Below, piece after piece: positions 46,149-55,678 of a DNA stretch of 64,000 nucleotides (position 1 is its first letter; each line of letters begins with the position of its first letter). Made by a program: the position numbers and the translations under genes. The DNA is taken from positions 186,001 through 250,000 of the forward strand of contig CAVXUX010000007.1 in the NCBI GenBank assembly GCA_963765135.1. The letters are read 5' to 3'. Source of the stretch: JACVRW01 sp963765135 (GTDB lineage Bacteria > Actinomycetota > Thermoleophilia > Solirubrobacterales > Thermoleophilaceae). A model generated the notes under the pieces. The model worked only from the letters and a program-made list of their open reading frames with translations, did no database searches and was not told where the DNA came from.

Positions 46149-48173
46149 ATGCCGCCTGACGGGTTGAACGTGCCGGTCTGGAGCCCGGAGCGCCCGCGCC
46201 TGCATCCCGTGCGCCTCGCGATCGCGTGGCTCGGGTCGGCGCTCGCGCTGTTGCTGGCCGCCGGCCTGGCACCGGGCGCCGAGCTGAAGGGCTTCGGCGG
46301 GGCCGTGGCCGTGGCCGCGATCGTCGGCGTCCTCAACGCCGTGCTGCCTCCGCTGGTAGCCGCGCTGAGGCTGCCGTTCACGGTCGCGATCGGCTTTCTG
46401 CTGGCCCTCGCCCTCGACGCGGCGATCCTCATGCTCGCCGCCGAGCTCGTGCCGCACCTGCTGCGCGTCGACGGTCTCGCGGACGCTCTGCTGGTGGCGC
46501 TGATCGCGTCCGCGATCAGCACTCCGATTGGGGTGGTCGCCGGCATCGACGACGACGACGCGTACACGCTCCAGGTCGCACGCCGGATCGGACGGCGAAC
46601 CGATCGGCCGGAGGTGAGCGACGTCCCGGGGTTCCTGTTCATGGAGATCGATGGGCTGGCGCTGTCGGTGCTGCGCCGCGCGATCCGCGACGGCAACACG
46701 CCCAACATGGCGCGCTGGCTGGCCGACGGGACCCACGAGCTGCGCGAGTGGGAGACCGACCTGTCCTCGCAGACCGGCGCGAGCCAGGCCGGGATCCTGC
46801 TGGGCGACAACGACAACATCCCGGCGTTTCGCTGGGTCGACAAGCAATCGGGCCGGGTGGTGAGCTGCTCGAACCCCGGCGACTGCGCGGCGATCGAGCG
46901 CTCGCACGCGAGCGGCGTGGGGCTGCTCACCGATGGCGGGACGAGCCGCGGCAACCTGCTGTCGGGCGAGGCGGCGGCTTCGATCCTGACCGCCAGCCGG
47001 GTCGCCGACGAGAAGCGCGCAAACCCGGGCTATCGCGCCTTCCTCGCCAATGGGTCGAACGTGACCAGGACGCTGGTGCTGGTGCTCTGGGAGATCCTGC
47101 TGGAGCTCACCGCGGCAGCCCGCCAGCGCCGGCGCGACGTGCGGCCGCGGGGACACCGCGGGGGCTACTACCCGCTGCTGCGCGCGGGGATGTGCGTCTG
47201 GGTCCGCGACTTGGTGATCTTCTCGGTGCTGCAGGACATGTTCCGCGGCGTGCCCGCGGTGTACGCGACCTTCGCCAGCTACGACGAGGTGGCGCACCAC
47301 TCCGGGCTCGAGCGCGCGGACACGCTCGAGGCTCTGCGCAAGCTGGACCAACGCCTAGGGATGATCGAGCGCGCGCGCCGCTACGCGCCCCGGCCGTACG
47401 AGCTGGTGGTGCTATCCGACCACGGGCAGACTCAGGGGGCGACGTTCCGGCAGCGCAACGGCTACTCGCTGGCCGACCTGGTGGAGCGATCCCTCTCGGA
47501 CCGCACCGTGCACGCGCTCGACGCGGGCGACGAGAACGCCACTGGCGTCGAGCGCGCGGTGGACGAGGCAACCGGCCGCGGCGACAAGCCCGCCAATCTC
47601 GAGCGCGCCGAAGCTCCGGCGCAGGAGGCGATCGTGCTGGGGTCGGGCAACCTCGGCCTGATCTACCTGATGGAGCGGCCCCACCGGCTCACGCTCGAGG
47701 AGATCCAGGAACTGCACCCCGACCTGATTCCGGCGCTGAGCTCGCACCCGCACATCGGGTTCGTGCTCGTGCGCAGCGCCGCCGAGGGGCCGGTCGCGAT
47801 TGGGGCCGCAGGGACGCGCCGGCTCGCCGACGGCACGGTCACCGGCGAGGACCCGCTGCGGGGCTTCTCGCCGAACGCCGAGCGCCACCTGCGCCGGACG
47901 GACGGCTTTGAGCACGTCCCGGACGTCGTCGTCAACAGCTTCTACGACCCAGTGACCGAGGAGGGCTGCGCGTTCGAGGAGCTGATCTCGTTCCACGGCG
48001 GTCTCGGCGGCTCGCAGACGCGTCCCTTCCTCCTGCATCCCGTGCGGCTTCCGGTCCCGCCCGACCCGCTGGTCGGGGCCGAGGCCATCCACGGGCTGTT
48101 GCGCGGCTGGCGCGCGGCGGGCGAGTCGCTACGGCCTGCCGAGCCGGCGCCGACGACCGTCCCGGCGAAGTGA
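46149..48173 (+). CDS. Holin-like membrane domain fused to alkaline-phosphatase-superfamily enzyme
   Basis: 674 residues. Residues ~20-130 form four membrane helices of the mycobacterial phage-holin family (LAIAWLGSALALLLAAGL, GFGGAVAVAAIVGVLNAVLP). From ~155 a type I phosphodiesterase/phosphatase domain follows: FLFMEIDGLALSVLRRAI (first metal Asp), SSQTGASQAGILLGDN (nucleophile Thr region), TFASYDEVAHHSG (Asp, His) and LVVLSDHGQTQG (Asp-His). It would be a membrane-tethered enzyme of the nucleotide pyrophosphatase type, perhaps acting on lipid- or nucleotide-linked phosphates. Start ATG 46149. Confidence 0.85.
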   Translation: MPPDGLNVPVWSPERPRLHPVRLAIAWLGSALALLLAAGLAPGAELKGFGGAVAVAAIVGVLNAVLPPLVAALRLPFTVAIGFLLALALDAAILMLAAELVPHLLRVDGLADALLVALIASAISTPIGVVAGIDDDDAYTLQVARRIGRRTDRPEVSDVPGFLFMEIDGLALSVLRRAIRDGNTPNMARWLADGTHELREWETDLSSQTGASQAGILLGDNDNIPAFRWVDKQSGRVVSCSNPGDCAAIERSHASGVGLLTDGGTSRGNLLSGEAAASILTASRVADEKRANPGYRAFLANGSNVTRTLVLVLWEILLELTAAARQRRRDVRPRGHRGGYYPLLRAGMCVWVRDLVIFSVLQDMFRGVPAVYATFASYDEVAHHSGLERADTLEALRKLDQRLGMIERARRYAPRPYELVVLSDHGQTQGATFRQRNGYSLADLVERSLSDRTVHALDAGDENATGVERAVDEATGRGDKPANLERAEAPAQEAIVLGSGNLGLIYLMERPHRLTLEEIQELHPDLIPALSSHPHIGFVLVRSAAEGPVAIGAAGTRRLADGTVTGEDPLRGFSPNAERHLRRTDGFEHVPDVVVNSFYDPVTEEGCAFEELISFHGGLGGSQTRPFLLHPVRLPVPPDPLVGAEAIHGLLRGWRAAGESLRPAEPAPTTVPAK

Positions 48174-48276
48174 CGGCCCGCGGCGCCTGACCGCCAGACT
48201 CAACCCGGCGTCCGGGGGCTGAAAGGGCGCTCGTTCAGGCGTCCGCCGCGTTGGACGGTCACGGCGGTCCGCTGTG

Positions 48277-49350
48277 TTAGGCGCCTGTGGCCGCGGGTGC
48301 TGGTTGCTCGAGCACGTTGTAGATGGCCCAGCCGACGGCGACCATCGGGACGGCGAGAAACGCTCCGACGATGCCGAGGAGCTGGCTGCCGACGATGACT
48401 GCGGTGAGCGTGACGATCGGGTGCAAGCTGACGGTCTTCTGGTAGACGAGCGGGGTCACGAACATGCTGTCGAGCTGCTGGGCGATGAGGATCACCGCTG
48501 CCATCGCCACCGCGGCACCCGTCCCGACGGAGGCGAGCGTGATGAGGACGATCACCGCGCCCGACACCCAGGCGCCGAGGATGGGGATGAAGAGCGTCAC
48601 GAAGGTCAGCAGGGCGAGCGTGCCCACGTGGGGGGTGCCGATCACGAGCATGCCCAGCGCGATCACCGTGCTGTCGATCAGCGCGACGAGCGCGATGCCG
48701 CGGATGTAGCCGGTCGCGGCGTTCCATGCCGCGCGGCCCGCGACGGTCACGCGGTCGCGACGGCCGGGGCTGAAGCGGTTCTCGATCCAGCCCCAGATCG
48801 AGTCGCCCGAGCTGAGGATGTAGAGCAGGAAGACGAACATCAGCAGCGCGCCGCTGACCAGCTGGGCTGCGAGCGCGAGCCCGCCGAGCGCACCGCCCAG
48901 GATTCCGCCGGCGGCGGCCTTCGCGGCGGGCAGGATGCTCTTGAGGAAGTCGCGGATCGCGTCTTCGTGCTGCTGGACCCAGTCGTTGTTGTCCCGCAGC
49001 CAGGCGACGACCTGGTCGGCGCCCTCGCTGATGTCCTGTCCGACGCCGCCGAGGTTGCCGAACAGCGCGTCGGAGAACAGCCAGGCCAGCCCTGCCGTGA
49101 TCGCCACCACGCCGATCAGGCTCCCCGCGATCGCGAGTCCGCGCGGAACCCCTCGGCTCGTCGCCCAGCCGATCAACGGCAGCAGCTGGGTGCTGACGAG
49201 GGCCGCAACGATGAGTGGCACGGTCGCGCCACGCGCGTACCAGATGGCGCCGCCGACGAGAAAGACGCCCGCGGTGATCAGCAGGGCCTTGGCGCTCCAG
49301 CGAGCCATCGCGCTGCCGGCCGCAGCACGCGCCGGCGCCTCAGCGGACAT
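48277..49350 (-). CDS. AI-2E family transporter
   Basis: 357 residues from ATG 49350 (MSAEAPARAAAG). About eight membrane helices; LMFVFLLYILSSGDSIWGW, GYIRGIALVALIDSTVIALG and FIPILGAWVSGAVIVLITL are the AI-2E (UPF0118/PerM) core, with PLVYQKTVSLHPIVTLTAV and GIVGAFLAVPMVAV near the end. Members export autoinducer-2 or act as Na+/H+ antiporters. No evidence for which applies here. Confidence 0.9.
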   Translation of the reverse strand: MSAEAPARAAAGSAMARWSAKALLITAGVFLVGGAIWYARGATVPLIVAALVSTQLLPLIGWATSRGVPRGLAIAGSLIGVVAITAGLAWLFSDALFGNLGGVGQDISEGADQVVAWLRDNNDWVQQHEDAIRDFLKSILPAAKAAAGGILGGALGGLALAAQLVSGALLMFVFLLYILSSGDSIWGWIENRFSPGRRDRVTVAGRAAWNAATGYIRGIALVALIDSTVIALGMLVIGTPHVGTLALLTFVTLFIPILGAWVSGAVIVLITLASVGTGAAVAMAAVILIAQQLDSMFVTPLVYQKTVSLHPIVTLTAVIVGSQLLGIVGAFLAVPMVAVGWAIYNVLEQPAPAATGA

Positions 49351-49438
49351 GTGCGGGGCTTCGACGCGTCGAGGGGCCCTCCTCCACCCGGGCGCGGCGC
49401 GGAGTTGCCCGCCGCTTGGCAGACCGTGCTCGCCTGTA

Positions 49439-49717
49439 TCAGTCGCCCGGCAGCCGCTGGTGGACGCTCGGCGAGCTGTCCCGTCGCGCGGCGGCAGCCG
49501 CCTGGGCACGCACGATCTCCTCCTCCGTCGGCTTGCGCAGGAGGAAGTAGACGAGCGTGCCGACCACCGGCAGCAGGACGACCAGGAGGATCCATCCCGC
49601 AGTCTGTGCGGGCGAGAGGTGCCGCCGCAGGATGTCGACGATTCCGAGGGCCCAGACGATCGCGAGCGGAATGAGGATGAAGACCCAGACCGCCGTGGAT
49701 GCGGCGATGACGGTCAA
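49439..49717 (-). CDS. PLDc_N domain membrane protein
   Basis: 92 residues. Two hydrophobic helices, VWVFILIPLAIVWALGIV and AGWILLVVLLPVVGTLVYFL, separated by DILRRHLSPAQT, which is the phospholipase D N-terminal (PLDc_N) pattern without any catalytic domain. Such proteins are short membrane anchors of unknown role. A paralogous layout with an added SHOCT domain occurs at 62098-62493. Its start faces the degenerate triple-site copy at 49753. Confidence 0.85.
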   Translation of the reverse strand: MTVIAASTAVWVFILIPLAIVWALGIVDILRRHLSPAQTAGWILLVVLLPVVGTLVYFLLRKPTEEEIVRAQAAAAARRDSSPSVHQRLPGD

Positions 49718-49752
49718 GCTGTATCCAACCTACCGGAGTTGGGACTTTGCTG

Positions 49753-49781
49753 TCACCCACGGCGGGGACGCCGTCCATGGG
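49753..49781 (+). promoter_or_regulatory. Degenerate triple half-site element
   Basis: TCACCC (49753-49758) and five bases ACGGC, then GGGGAC in place of GGGTGA and CATGGG in place of the last TCACCC. Inserting one T after 49766 would restore the middle half-site. It lies before the DUF7144 gene at 49838, whose two paralogs include one under a perfect copy, so it may be a weak, decayed or mis-sequenced site. Confidence 0.45.
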
Positions 49782-49837
49782 TGTATACATGCGCTGGATT
49801 CGCTGAACGGGCATCAACCGAACTTGGAGGTACGGGG

Positions 49838-50221
49838 ATGCGAGGCACAGGCCGAGTCGTCTTCGCAGCGACGCTGCTGTTGATTGCGGGCACGCTCAAC
49901 ATCATCTACGGCATCGGCGCTCTCGATGACGCGAGCGTCTTCGTCAACGACAAGAGGTACATCTTCACCAACCTCAACACCCTGGGGTGGGTCCTGATCA
50001 TCCTCGGTGTGATTCAGCTCAGCGGAGGCTTCTCGCTGATGGCCGGCAACACCTACGGACGGGTACTTGGGATCATCGGCGGCAGCCTCGGCGCGATCGG
50101 GGCACTCCTGTCGGTCGGCGGCTCCTACCCGTGGTGGTCGCTCGGGATCTTCTTCCTGTGCGTGTACGTCGTCCACGGCATCCTCGTGTTCGGCGACGAC
50201 GAGACGGCAGCGCGAACCTGA
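49838..50221 (+). CDS. DUF7144 family membrane protein (paralog 1)
   Basis: 127 residues with four membrane helices. The family pattern is clear: LLIAGTLNIIYGIGAL, KRYIFTNLNTLGWVLIILG, LMAGNTYGRVLGIIGGSL and YPWWSLGIFFLCVYVVHGI. A TTGGAGG Shine-Dalgarno precedes the ATG at 49838. Two further copies lie at 59777 and 62628. Function unknown. Confidence 0.88.
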   Translation: MRGTGRVVFAATLLLIAGTLNIIYGIGALDDASVFVNDKRYIFTNLNTLGWVLIILGVIQLSGGFSLMAGNTYGRVLGIIGGSLGAIGALLSVGGSYPWWSLGIFFLCVYVVHGILVFGDDETAART

Positions 50222-50238
50222 GCGCGGCCGGCGGGGGC

Positions 50239-51666
50239 CTACGCCCAGCCGGCCACGTCAGCCCCACCTTCGTGGCTGATGCGCGAGCCGAAGCGCACCA
50301 GCGCGGGGTGCGAGGCGATCTTGCCTGCGGCTAGGGCCTCGCCCTGGCCGAAGGCCGTGGCCCGATCGACCAGTCCCGGTGGCGCGAAGGAAAACACGCC
50401 AGCCACGTAGGCGAGATCGGCCACCGAGTTCATCCGCATCAGGACCAGGTTGTCGCACTGCGAGAGCACGTTCTCGTGGATCTTCTGCGGTCGCTGGGTG
50501 ACCACGATCAGGTAGAGCCCGAACTTGCGACCTTCGCCCGCGATACGGATGGCGTCCTCAGTGGCCAGAGCGGTAAGCGGATCGGCCGGTTCCGCGGGGC
50601 AGACGTTCTGCGCCTCGTCGATGACGATGGCCACCGGCTCGCGTCGCGCTCGCTCGCGCCACAACCGCTCCAGAACGGCCCCCGCCGTGAGAGTCTGCTC
50701 GTCGCGGGTGCCAAGCGAGCCGAGGTCCACCACCAGGCACCGCGGGCCAGCTGGGTTCACGAGCTCGTCCAGCAGCGACTCACCCTCCGGTCCCGGCCAG
50801 ATGCCGAAGCGGTCGATCCCGAGGTTCCGCGCACGCAGCTTTAGGTCCTCGGCGGGCGACTTGGCGAGGTCCTCGAGACTGCGGATCGACTCGTCCTCGA
50901 GCAGAGCCAGGAGCTCTCCGTACTCCGCGCGGTCAGCGAGCGGGTCGAGGCGCAGCAGGGCGGCCTGGTGAACGGGGCTGAGGTCGCGGAAGCGGACCCT
51001 TATCGCGTCGGGACCGCTGGGGCCACTTCGGACCTGCACCGATGCCGCGGCGTCGCGGTAGCGCTCGTCGTCCACGCGCGGCTCGCCGAGGCGCACGTAG
51101 TCCGAGTTCGGATCGAGCACGACGACCCGCAGGTTGGTCTCCATCAACAGGCGCTCGAGCAGCACGCCGAGGGAATAGGTCTTGCCCGAGCCCGACTGGC
51201 CACAAAGGAAGGTGTGGCGGCCGAAGCCGCCGGCATCGAGCCGGAACGGCACGCCGGGGGCGAGCGCGAGTTCCCCCACGTCGAGCTGGGCGCGGTCGGG
51301 CCGCGTCTTCTCGAGCCAGGCGCCCACCTCGTCCGGGGTGGCGGGCCGCACCAAGGCGTCGTGGAAGGGGCGCTCGTCGCCGTGGAGAACGACGCCGTCC
51401 CCGCCGCCAGCGCGGATGCGGACCTGCCCGAGTCCCGGCGCGGTGGTGTCCTGCTGGCGGAGCTCGAGCGACAGCAGCTGACCCAGCCGGGTCGACCCGT
51501 CCCCCTCGATCGCCACGTAGCCGCCCGGCTCGAGCTCCAGCCCGTGCAGCGATACCTGGAAGTTGAAGCGCCGGCCGTCCACGGATGTCGCCAGCGGCAG
51601 CAGCGCCGCCTCGAGCGCTTCGCGCGTCCCGCGATACTCCTCGAGCGAAGCCTGCACGTCGGTCAC
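50239..51666 (-). CDS. HerA-like ATP-binding protein (DUF87)
   Basis: 475 residues. FLCGQSGSGKTYSLGVLLERL is Walker A, RVVVLDPNSDYVRLG the following strand, PVAIVIDEAQNVCPAEP the Walker B, then EGRKFGLYLIVVTQRPQKIHENVLSQCDN with the sensor Gln and Arg finger region. HerA-family ATPases are hexameric DNA translocases, in some systems paired with NurA nuclease; no NurA or defence partner is adjacent here, so a solitary DUF87 role is more likely. Start near 51666. Confidence 0.85.
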   Translation of the reverse strand: MTDVQASLEEYRGTREALEAALLPLATSVDGRRFNFQVSLHGLELEPGGYVAIEGDGSTRLGQLLSLELRQQDTTAPGLGQVRIRAGGGDGVVLHGDERPFHDALVRPATPDEVGAWLEKTRPDRAQLDVGELALAPGVPFRLDAGGFGRHTFLCGQSGSGKTYSLGVLLERLLMETNLRVVVLDPNSDYVRLGEPRVDDERYRDAAASVQVRSGPSGPDAIRVRFRDLSPVHQAALLRLDPLADRAEYGELLALLEDESIRSLEDLAKSPAEDLKLRARNLGIDRFGIWPGPEGESLLDELVNPAGPRCLVVDLGSLGTRDEQTLTAGAVLERLWRERARREPVAIVIDEAQNVCPAEPADPLTALATEDAIRIAGEGRKFGLYLIVVTQRPQKIHENVLSQCDNLVLMRMNSVADLAYVAGVFSFAPPGLVDRATAFGQGEALAAGKIASHPALVRFGSRISHEGGADVAGWA

Positions 51667-51695
51667 GTCGCGATCCTACGCGCAACCTCGCCCGC

Positions 51696-53328
51696 CTAGG
51701 CGACCGCGGTTGCCTCCGTGGGACCGACGTCGGTTTCCGCCAGCGCCTTTGTCGGCAGTCGCCGCGTGAGCCAGAGCGACAGCAGCGCGGCGAGCGCGAC
51801 CGCGCCGAGTGACAGCCGCAGCGCGTCCAGCTGCGCGTCGCTGTAGTCGTCAGCGACGGCGCGGGCCTGGTCGGGGGTGAGCCCACCCTTCACGGCAGCG
51901 TCCTCGACCGCCGCGACGGGCACGATGTCGATCCCCTGTTCGGCGTTCGCGACGATCGTCTCGCGCGCGGCCGGCGGGACGTCGGGGTTGTCGGTGATGC
52001 GATCGCTGAAGCCTGTCGCGAGCGACCCGAGCAAGACCGCGCCGACGATCGCGGTGCCGAGCGAGGATCCAAGGTTCTGGGCGGTGCCCTGGAGCCCGCC
52101 CGCCTCGCTGGTCTGCGTGGGCGCGACGGAGGACATGATCACGTTCCCCAGCTGCGACGCGAGCAGTCCGCGCACCCGCTCCGATCAGAGCGAGCGCCAC
52201 CTTGAACCCGGGGTCGTTCAGCTCCACCTCGAGCGTCCCGAGCATCACGAGCGCGCCGATGCTGACGGCGACCAGCCCGATCTGCGCGACGACGCGCGGC
52301 GAGCGCCGCGCCGCGATCCGCGGCCCCAGCAGCGCGAACACGAGCATCGCCGCCGACAGCGGCAGCAGCCGCTTGCCGGTCTCGAACGCGTCGAGCCCCA
52401 CCACGACCTGGAGGTACACGGGGATGACGAAGAACGTGCCCATCAGGACGAACTGCTGCCCGACCAGCGTCGACAGCCCCGCCCGCAGCTGCGAGATCCT
52501 CAGCAGCGCCGTGTCGAGCAGCTCGTCGAGGCCCAGACGCGCGCGACGCTGCTCCCACGCGACGAACGCCCAGAGCAGCGCGAGACCGCCGAGCACCATG
52601 AACGGCACCACCGAAAAGCCCAGCGGCGTGATCTCCGTGCCGTTGATCGTCAGCGGCGTGCGCGACTGGACGAAGCCCCACACGCTGCTGCGCAGGATCG
52701 CGATCACGATCAGGCCGAGGCCGGCCGAGGACAGCAAGACCCCGACGATGTCGAGCTGCGGACGGCGCGCGGCTCTGGGCGCCTGCGCGATCTGTCCCCT
52801 CAGGAACAGGATCGCGATCACGACCACGGTCTCAGCCGCGAACACGTAGCGCCACGTGAACTCCGTGGTCACCCAGCCGCCGATCAGAGGGCCGGCGGCG
52901 ATCGCGACCGCGGCGATCCCTCCGAGCAGCGCATACGCCAGCGCGCGATCTTTTCCCTCATAGGTGGCGGCGGTAAGCGCCGCGATCGCCGGCACCACGA
53001 GGACTGCACCGAACCCCTCGATCCCAGACCAGCCGACCAGCAGGACGCCCAGGTTCGGGCTCAGCGCCGTCGTGAGCGAGCCGACGCCATAGATCGCCAG
53101 CCCGATCGCGAACGCCCGGTTACGGCCAAGGATGTCCCCGAGCTTCGCGCCCAGCAGCATGAACGCCGCCATCACGAGCGTGTAGAGCGTGATCGCCGTC
53201 TGCACACCCTGGATCGTCGTGTCGAGGTCTTCGACGATCTGCGAGATCGCCACGTTCATCACGCTCGAGTCGAGCACCATGACGAACTGCGCCGAGGCAA
53301 GAATGATCATGGGCAGCCACTTGCGCAC
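51696..53328 (-). CDS. MFS multidrug transporter (DHA2 type)
   Basis: About 543 residues from 53328. ASAQFVMVLDSSVMNVAI and GVQTAITLYTLVMAAFML are the DHA2 family N-terminus, with LGDILGRNRAFAIG as the loop 2-3 motif and 14 hydrophobic helices. The frame changes near 52175: KVALALIGAG ends one frame and RGLLASQLGNVIMSSVAPTQ continues in another. Exports drugs or toxic compounds by proton exchange. Divergent from a second MFS gene. Confidence 0.88.
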
Positions 53329-53386
53329 GAGGAAGCAACCCTACCTCCGCTGAGGCACCCGGCCGGTCGCCTTCACCGGTCCCGCG

Positions 53387-53416
53387 TCACCCGCTTGGGG
53401 TGATGCCGCAACACCC
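53387..53416 (+). promoter_or_regulatory. Triple half-site promoter element, copy 2
   Basis: TCACCC (53387-53392), GCTTG, GGGTGA (53398-53403), TGCCGCA, then ACACCC (53411-53416, one mismatch). An ATG lies exactly 22 nt after the last half-site, with ACTCC in place of the conserved xxTCG. It drives the leader ORF and the MFS gene at 53516. Confidence 0.8.
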
Positions 53417-53438
53417 GCTGATGCGGTGAACTCCCGGC

Positions 53439-53519
53439 ATGAGAGCGGCGTGGAGCGTCCTGGCGGTCGTGCCGCTCCACCGCTGCGCGCGCCATCTCCG
53501 AGTCGCTGGCGGCCGATGA
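53439..53519 (+). CDS. 26-aa leader peptide ORF before MFS gene
   Basis: ATG at 53439 is exactly 22 nt after the triple element, the position where other genes of this set begin. The 26-codon ORF starts MRAAWSVLAVV and is Arg/Ala-rich; its TGA (53517-53519) overlaps the ATG of the MFS gene (53516) as ATGA. The position argues for a translated leader that couples translation to the transporter. No Shine-Dalgarno, as expected for a leaderless start. Whether it is made is untested. Confidence 0.5.
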   Translation: MRAAWSVLAVVPLHRCARHLRVAGGR

Positions 53520-54931
53520 CTGAGGATCACTCGCCGGCCGGCTCGGCGGCCGCTCGACGCAGATTCCTGGCTCCGCTCGCTCTCGCCCAGTTCATCTGCA
53601 GCTTCGCGGGCTCGAACATGAACGTGATGATCAACGACATCAGCGAGGACCTGGACACGACCGTCACGGGTGTTCAGACCGCGATCACGCTGTTCTTGCT
53701 GATCATGGCGATCCTCATGATCCCCGCCAGCAAGTTGAGCGACCGCTGGGGACGCAAGCGCTGCTTCACCGCCGGCCTCCTGCTCTACGGACTCGGCGCT
53801 CTGGTGAGCGCGCTCTCTCCGGGACTCGGCGTGTTGATCCTCGGCAACTCCGTCCTCGAGGGGATCGGCACGGCGCTGTTGATCCCTCCCGTCTACATCC
53901 TCACGACGCTGGCGTTCACCGACCTCACCTCACGCGCCAAGGCCTTCGGGATCATCAGCGGCTTGGGGGGACTCGGCGCCGCGGCAGGACCGCTGATCGG
54001 CGGTCTCATCACGACGGGAATCAGTTGGCGGGCGGCGTTCGTGTTCCAGGCCGCGGTCGTCGCCATCATCATCTTCCTCAGCCGCCGCATGGAAGACCCC
54101 GTACCGGCGGACCCGACACGTCCCTTCGACACCGTCGGAGCGATTCTGTCGGCCGTCGGCATGTTCTTCGTGGTGTTCGGGATCCTGCAGGCCGACAACG
54201 ACCCCGTCCTCATGGCGGTCTTTCTGGCGGTCGGAGCCGGCTTCCTGCTCTGGTTCTTCCTCCACATCCGCGCTCGCGAGCGAGCGGGGAGGGAACCCCT
54301 GCTGTCCACGGGGCTGTTCAGGAACCGCCTGTCCAATCTCGGCCTTGTCACACAGAACATCCAGTGGCTGATTCTCATGGGGACGTCATTCGTCGTCGCC
54401 GTCTTCCTGCAGACCGTGCGCGGCTACAACGCCATCGAGACGGGCGTCATCTTCACTTCGGCGACGGTGGGGATCCTCGTGGCCTCCTTGGCCGCGGAGC
54501 GGTTCGCCAAGAGGCGCAGCCAGAAGATGTTGATAGCGGCAGGTTTCGTCGTCACCCTGGCCGGAATCGGAGTCCTGCTCGGCTTGGTGGGGGCCTCGTC
54601 GCGCGTCGTCGCCTTCGCGCCGGGGCTTCTGCTGATCGGCCTGGGGGTGGGAGTGATGCTGACCCCCTCGGTCAATCTCGTGCAGTCCGCGTTTTCCGAA
54701 GAGCTCCAGGGTGAGATATCGGGCTTGTCGCGCAGCGTGTCCAACCTCGGCTCGTCCTTCGGCACGGCGATCGCCGGCACGATCCTGGTGTCCGACCTCG
54801 GGTCGGGCAACGACTCCTACGTGGTGGCGATGATCGTCCTCGCCGCGCTCGCCCTCGTCGGCCTCGCCGCCGCCATCTTTCTTCCCGCCAACCCCGAGCA
54901 GCCGGGCGATGCCGCTACCCAGCATGGATAG
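53516..54931 (+). CDS. MFS transporter
   Basis: 471 residues from ATG 53516 (MTEDHSPAGSAAARRR). LALAQFICSFAGSNMNVMI, TVTGVQTAITLFLLIMAI and KLSDRWGRKRCFTAGLLLYG (loop 2-3 motif) with 14 hydrophobic helices put it in the DHA2-like MFS group. LDTTVTGVQTAITL is very close to the same part of the divergent MFS protein at 51696, so the two may be old duplicates. Start overlaps the leader ORF stop. Substrate unknown. Confidence 0.9.
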   Translation: MTEDHSPAGSAAARRRFLAPLALAQFICSFAGSNMNVMINDISEDLDTTVTGVQTAITLFLLIMAILMIPASKLSDRWGRKRCFTAGLLLYGLGALVSALSPGLGVLILGNSVLEGIGTALLIPPVYILTTLAFTDLTSRAKAFGIISGLGGLGAAAGPLIGGLITTGISWRAAFVFQAAVVAIIIFLSRRMEDPVPADPTRPFDTVGAILSAVGMFFVVFGILQADNDPVLMAVFLAVGAGFLLWFFLHIRARERAGREPLLSTGLFRNRLSNLGLVTQNIQWLILMGTSFVVAVFLQTVRGYNAIETGVIFTSATVGILVASLAAERFAKRRSQKMLIAAGFVVTLAGIGVLLGLVGASSRVVAFAPGLLLIGLGVGVMLTPSVNLVQSAFSEELQGEISGLSRSVSNLGSSFGTAIAGTILVSDLGSGNDSYVVAMIVLAALALVGLAAAIFLPANPEQPGDAATQHG

Positions 54932-54940
54932 CCGGCGCGC

Positions 54941-55678
54941 CTACAGGGCGAGCGACCCGCCCGGCGAGAGCACCCGCACCTCCACCTCGGGGGCGAGCTC
55001 GCGGGCATAGGCGGCAAACCGCTCCGGCGGCTCGGTGAACCACCGCCCGCGCGCCTGGGTGATCGGGTGGAAGCTCCCCCAGTGGATCGGCACGGCCACG
55101 CGCGGCCGGATCAAGGCCGCCGCTTGGGCGGCGCGGTGGGCGTCGAGATGCCCCGGACCGAGCTTGGGGCTGTAGCCCGCGACCGGCAGCAGGGCCACGT
55201 CGACCGGCCCCAGTCCGGCCATCTCGTCGAAGAGGTCCGTGTCGCCCGCGAAGTAGATCGAGCGCTCGCGTCGCTCAGGACGAATCCGAGTGGCTGCACC
55301 ACCGGGCCGCCTGGGCGACGGTTGCCGCGGTGCTCGGCCGGCGGTCGCCGTCACCCGCACGCCACCGAGCGCGACTGACTCACCGGGCACCAGCTCGATC
55401 GGATCCGGGAAGCCGGCCCGGGCGAGCAACGCGCCGGAGCCCGTGGGGCAGACGAGCCGGGGCCGCGGCTCGAGCATCCTCAGCGAGGGCAGATCGAGGT
55501 GGTCAAAATGGAGGTGCGAGAGGAGGACCGCGTCGATCGACTCCGGCGGATTTGGCGCCTGCCCGTGACGGCGCAGGTGGAAGACACGGCTGCGCAGCGC
55601 GGGGTCGGTCAGCAACCGCTCGCCGCCGAGCTCCACCAGCACGGTCGAGTGGCCGAGCCAGGTGAGCCGGCGTTTCAC
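54941..55678 (-). CDS. Metallo-beta-lactamase fold hydrolase (UlaG/UPF0173-like)
   Basis: About 245 residues from GTG 55678. VKRRLTWLGHSTVLVELGG, LLSHLHFDHLDLPSLRML (HxHxDH zinc motif), IYFAGDTDLFDEMAGLGPVD (metal Asp) and VPIHWGSFHP (last His). Two compensating frame changes near 55345 and 55268 put the segment GGPVVQPLGFVLSDASA in another frame; both spots lie in GCCGAGC/GCGAGCG contexts, and restoring GC at the second gives a normal SARSIYF. Coupled to the ClC gene by GTGA. Confidence 0.85.
   Translation of the reverse strand: MKRRLTWLGHSTVLVELGGERLLTDPALRSRVFHLRRHGQAPNPPESIDAVLLSHLHFDHLDLPSLRMLEPRPRLVCPTGSGALLARAGFPDPIELVPGESVALGGVRVTATAGRAPRQPSPRRPGGAATRIRPERRERSIYFAGDTDLFDEMAGLGPVDVALLPVAGYSPKLGPGHLDAHRAAQAAALIRPRVAVPIHWGSFHPITQARGRWFTEPPERFAAYARELAPEVEVRVLSPGGSLAL

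Noticed and set aside
50239..51666. HerA-like ATPase as part of an anti-phage defence system
   Set aside because: No nuclease, Sir2, NurA or other defence partner lies beside it; neighbours are a DUF7144 gene and an MFS gene.
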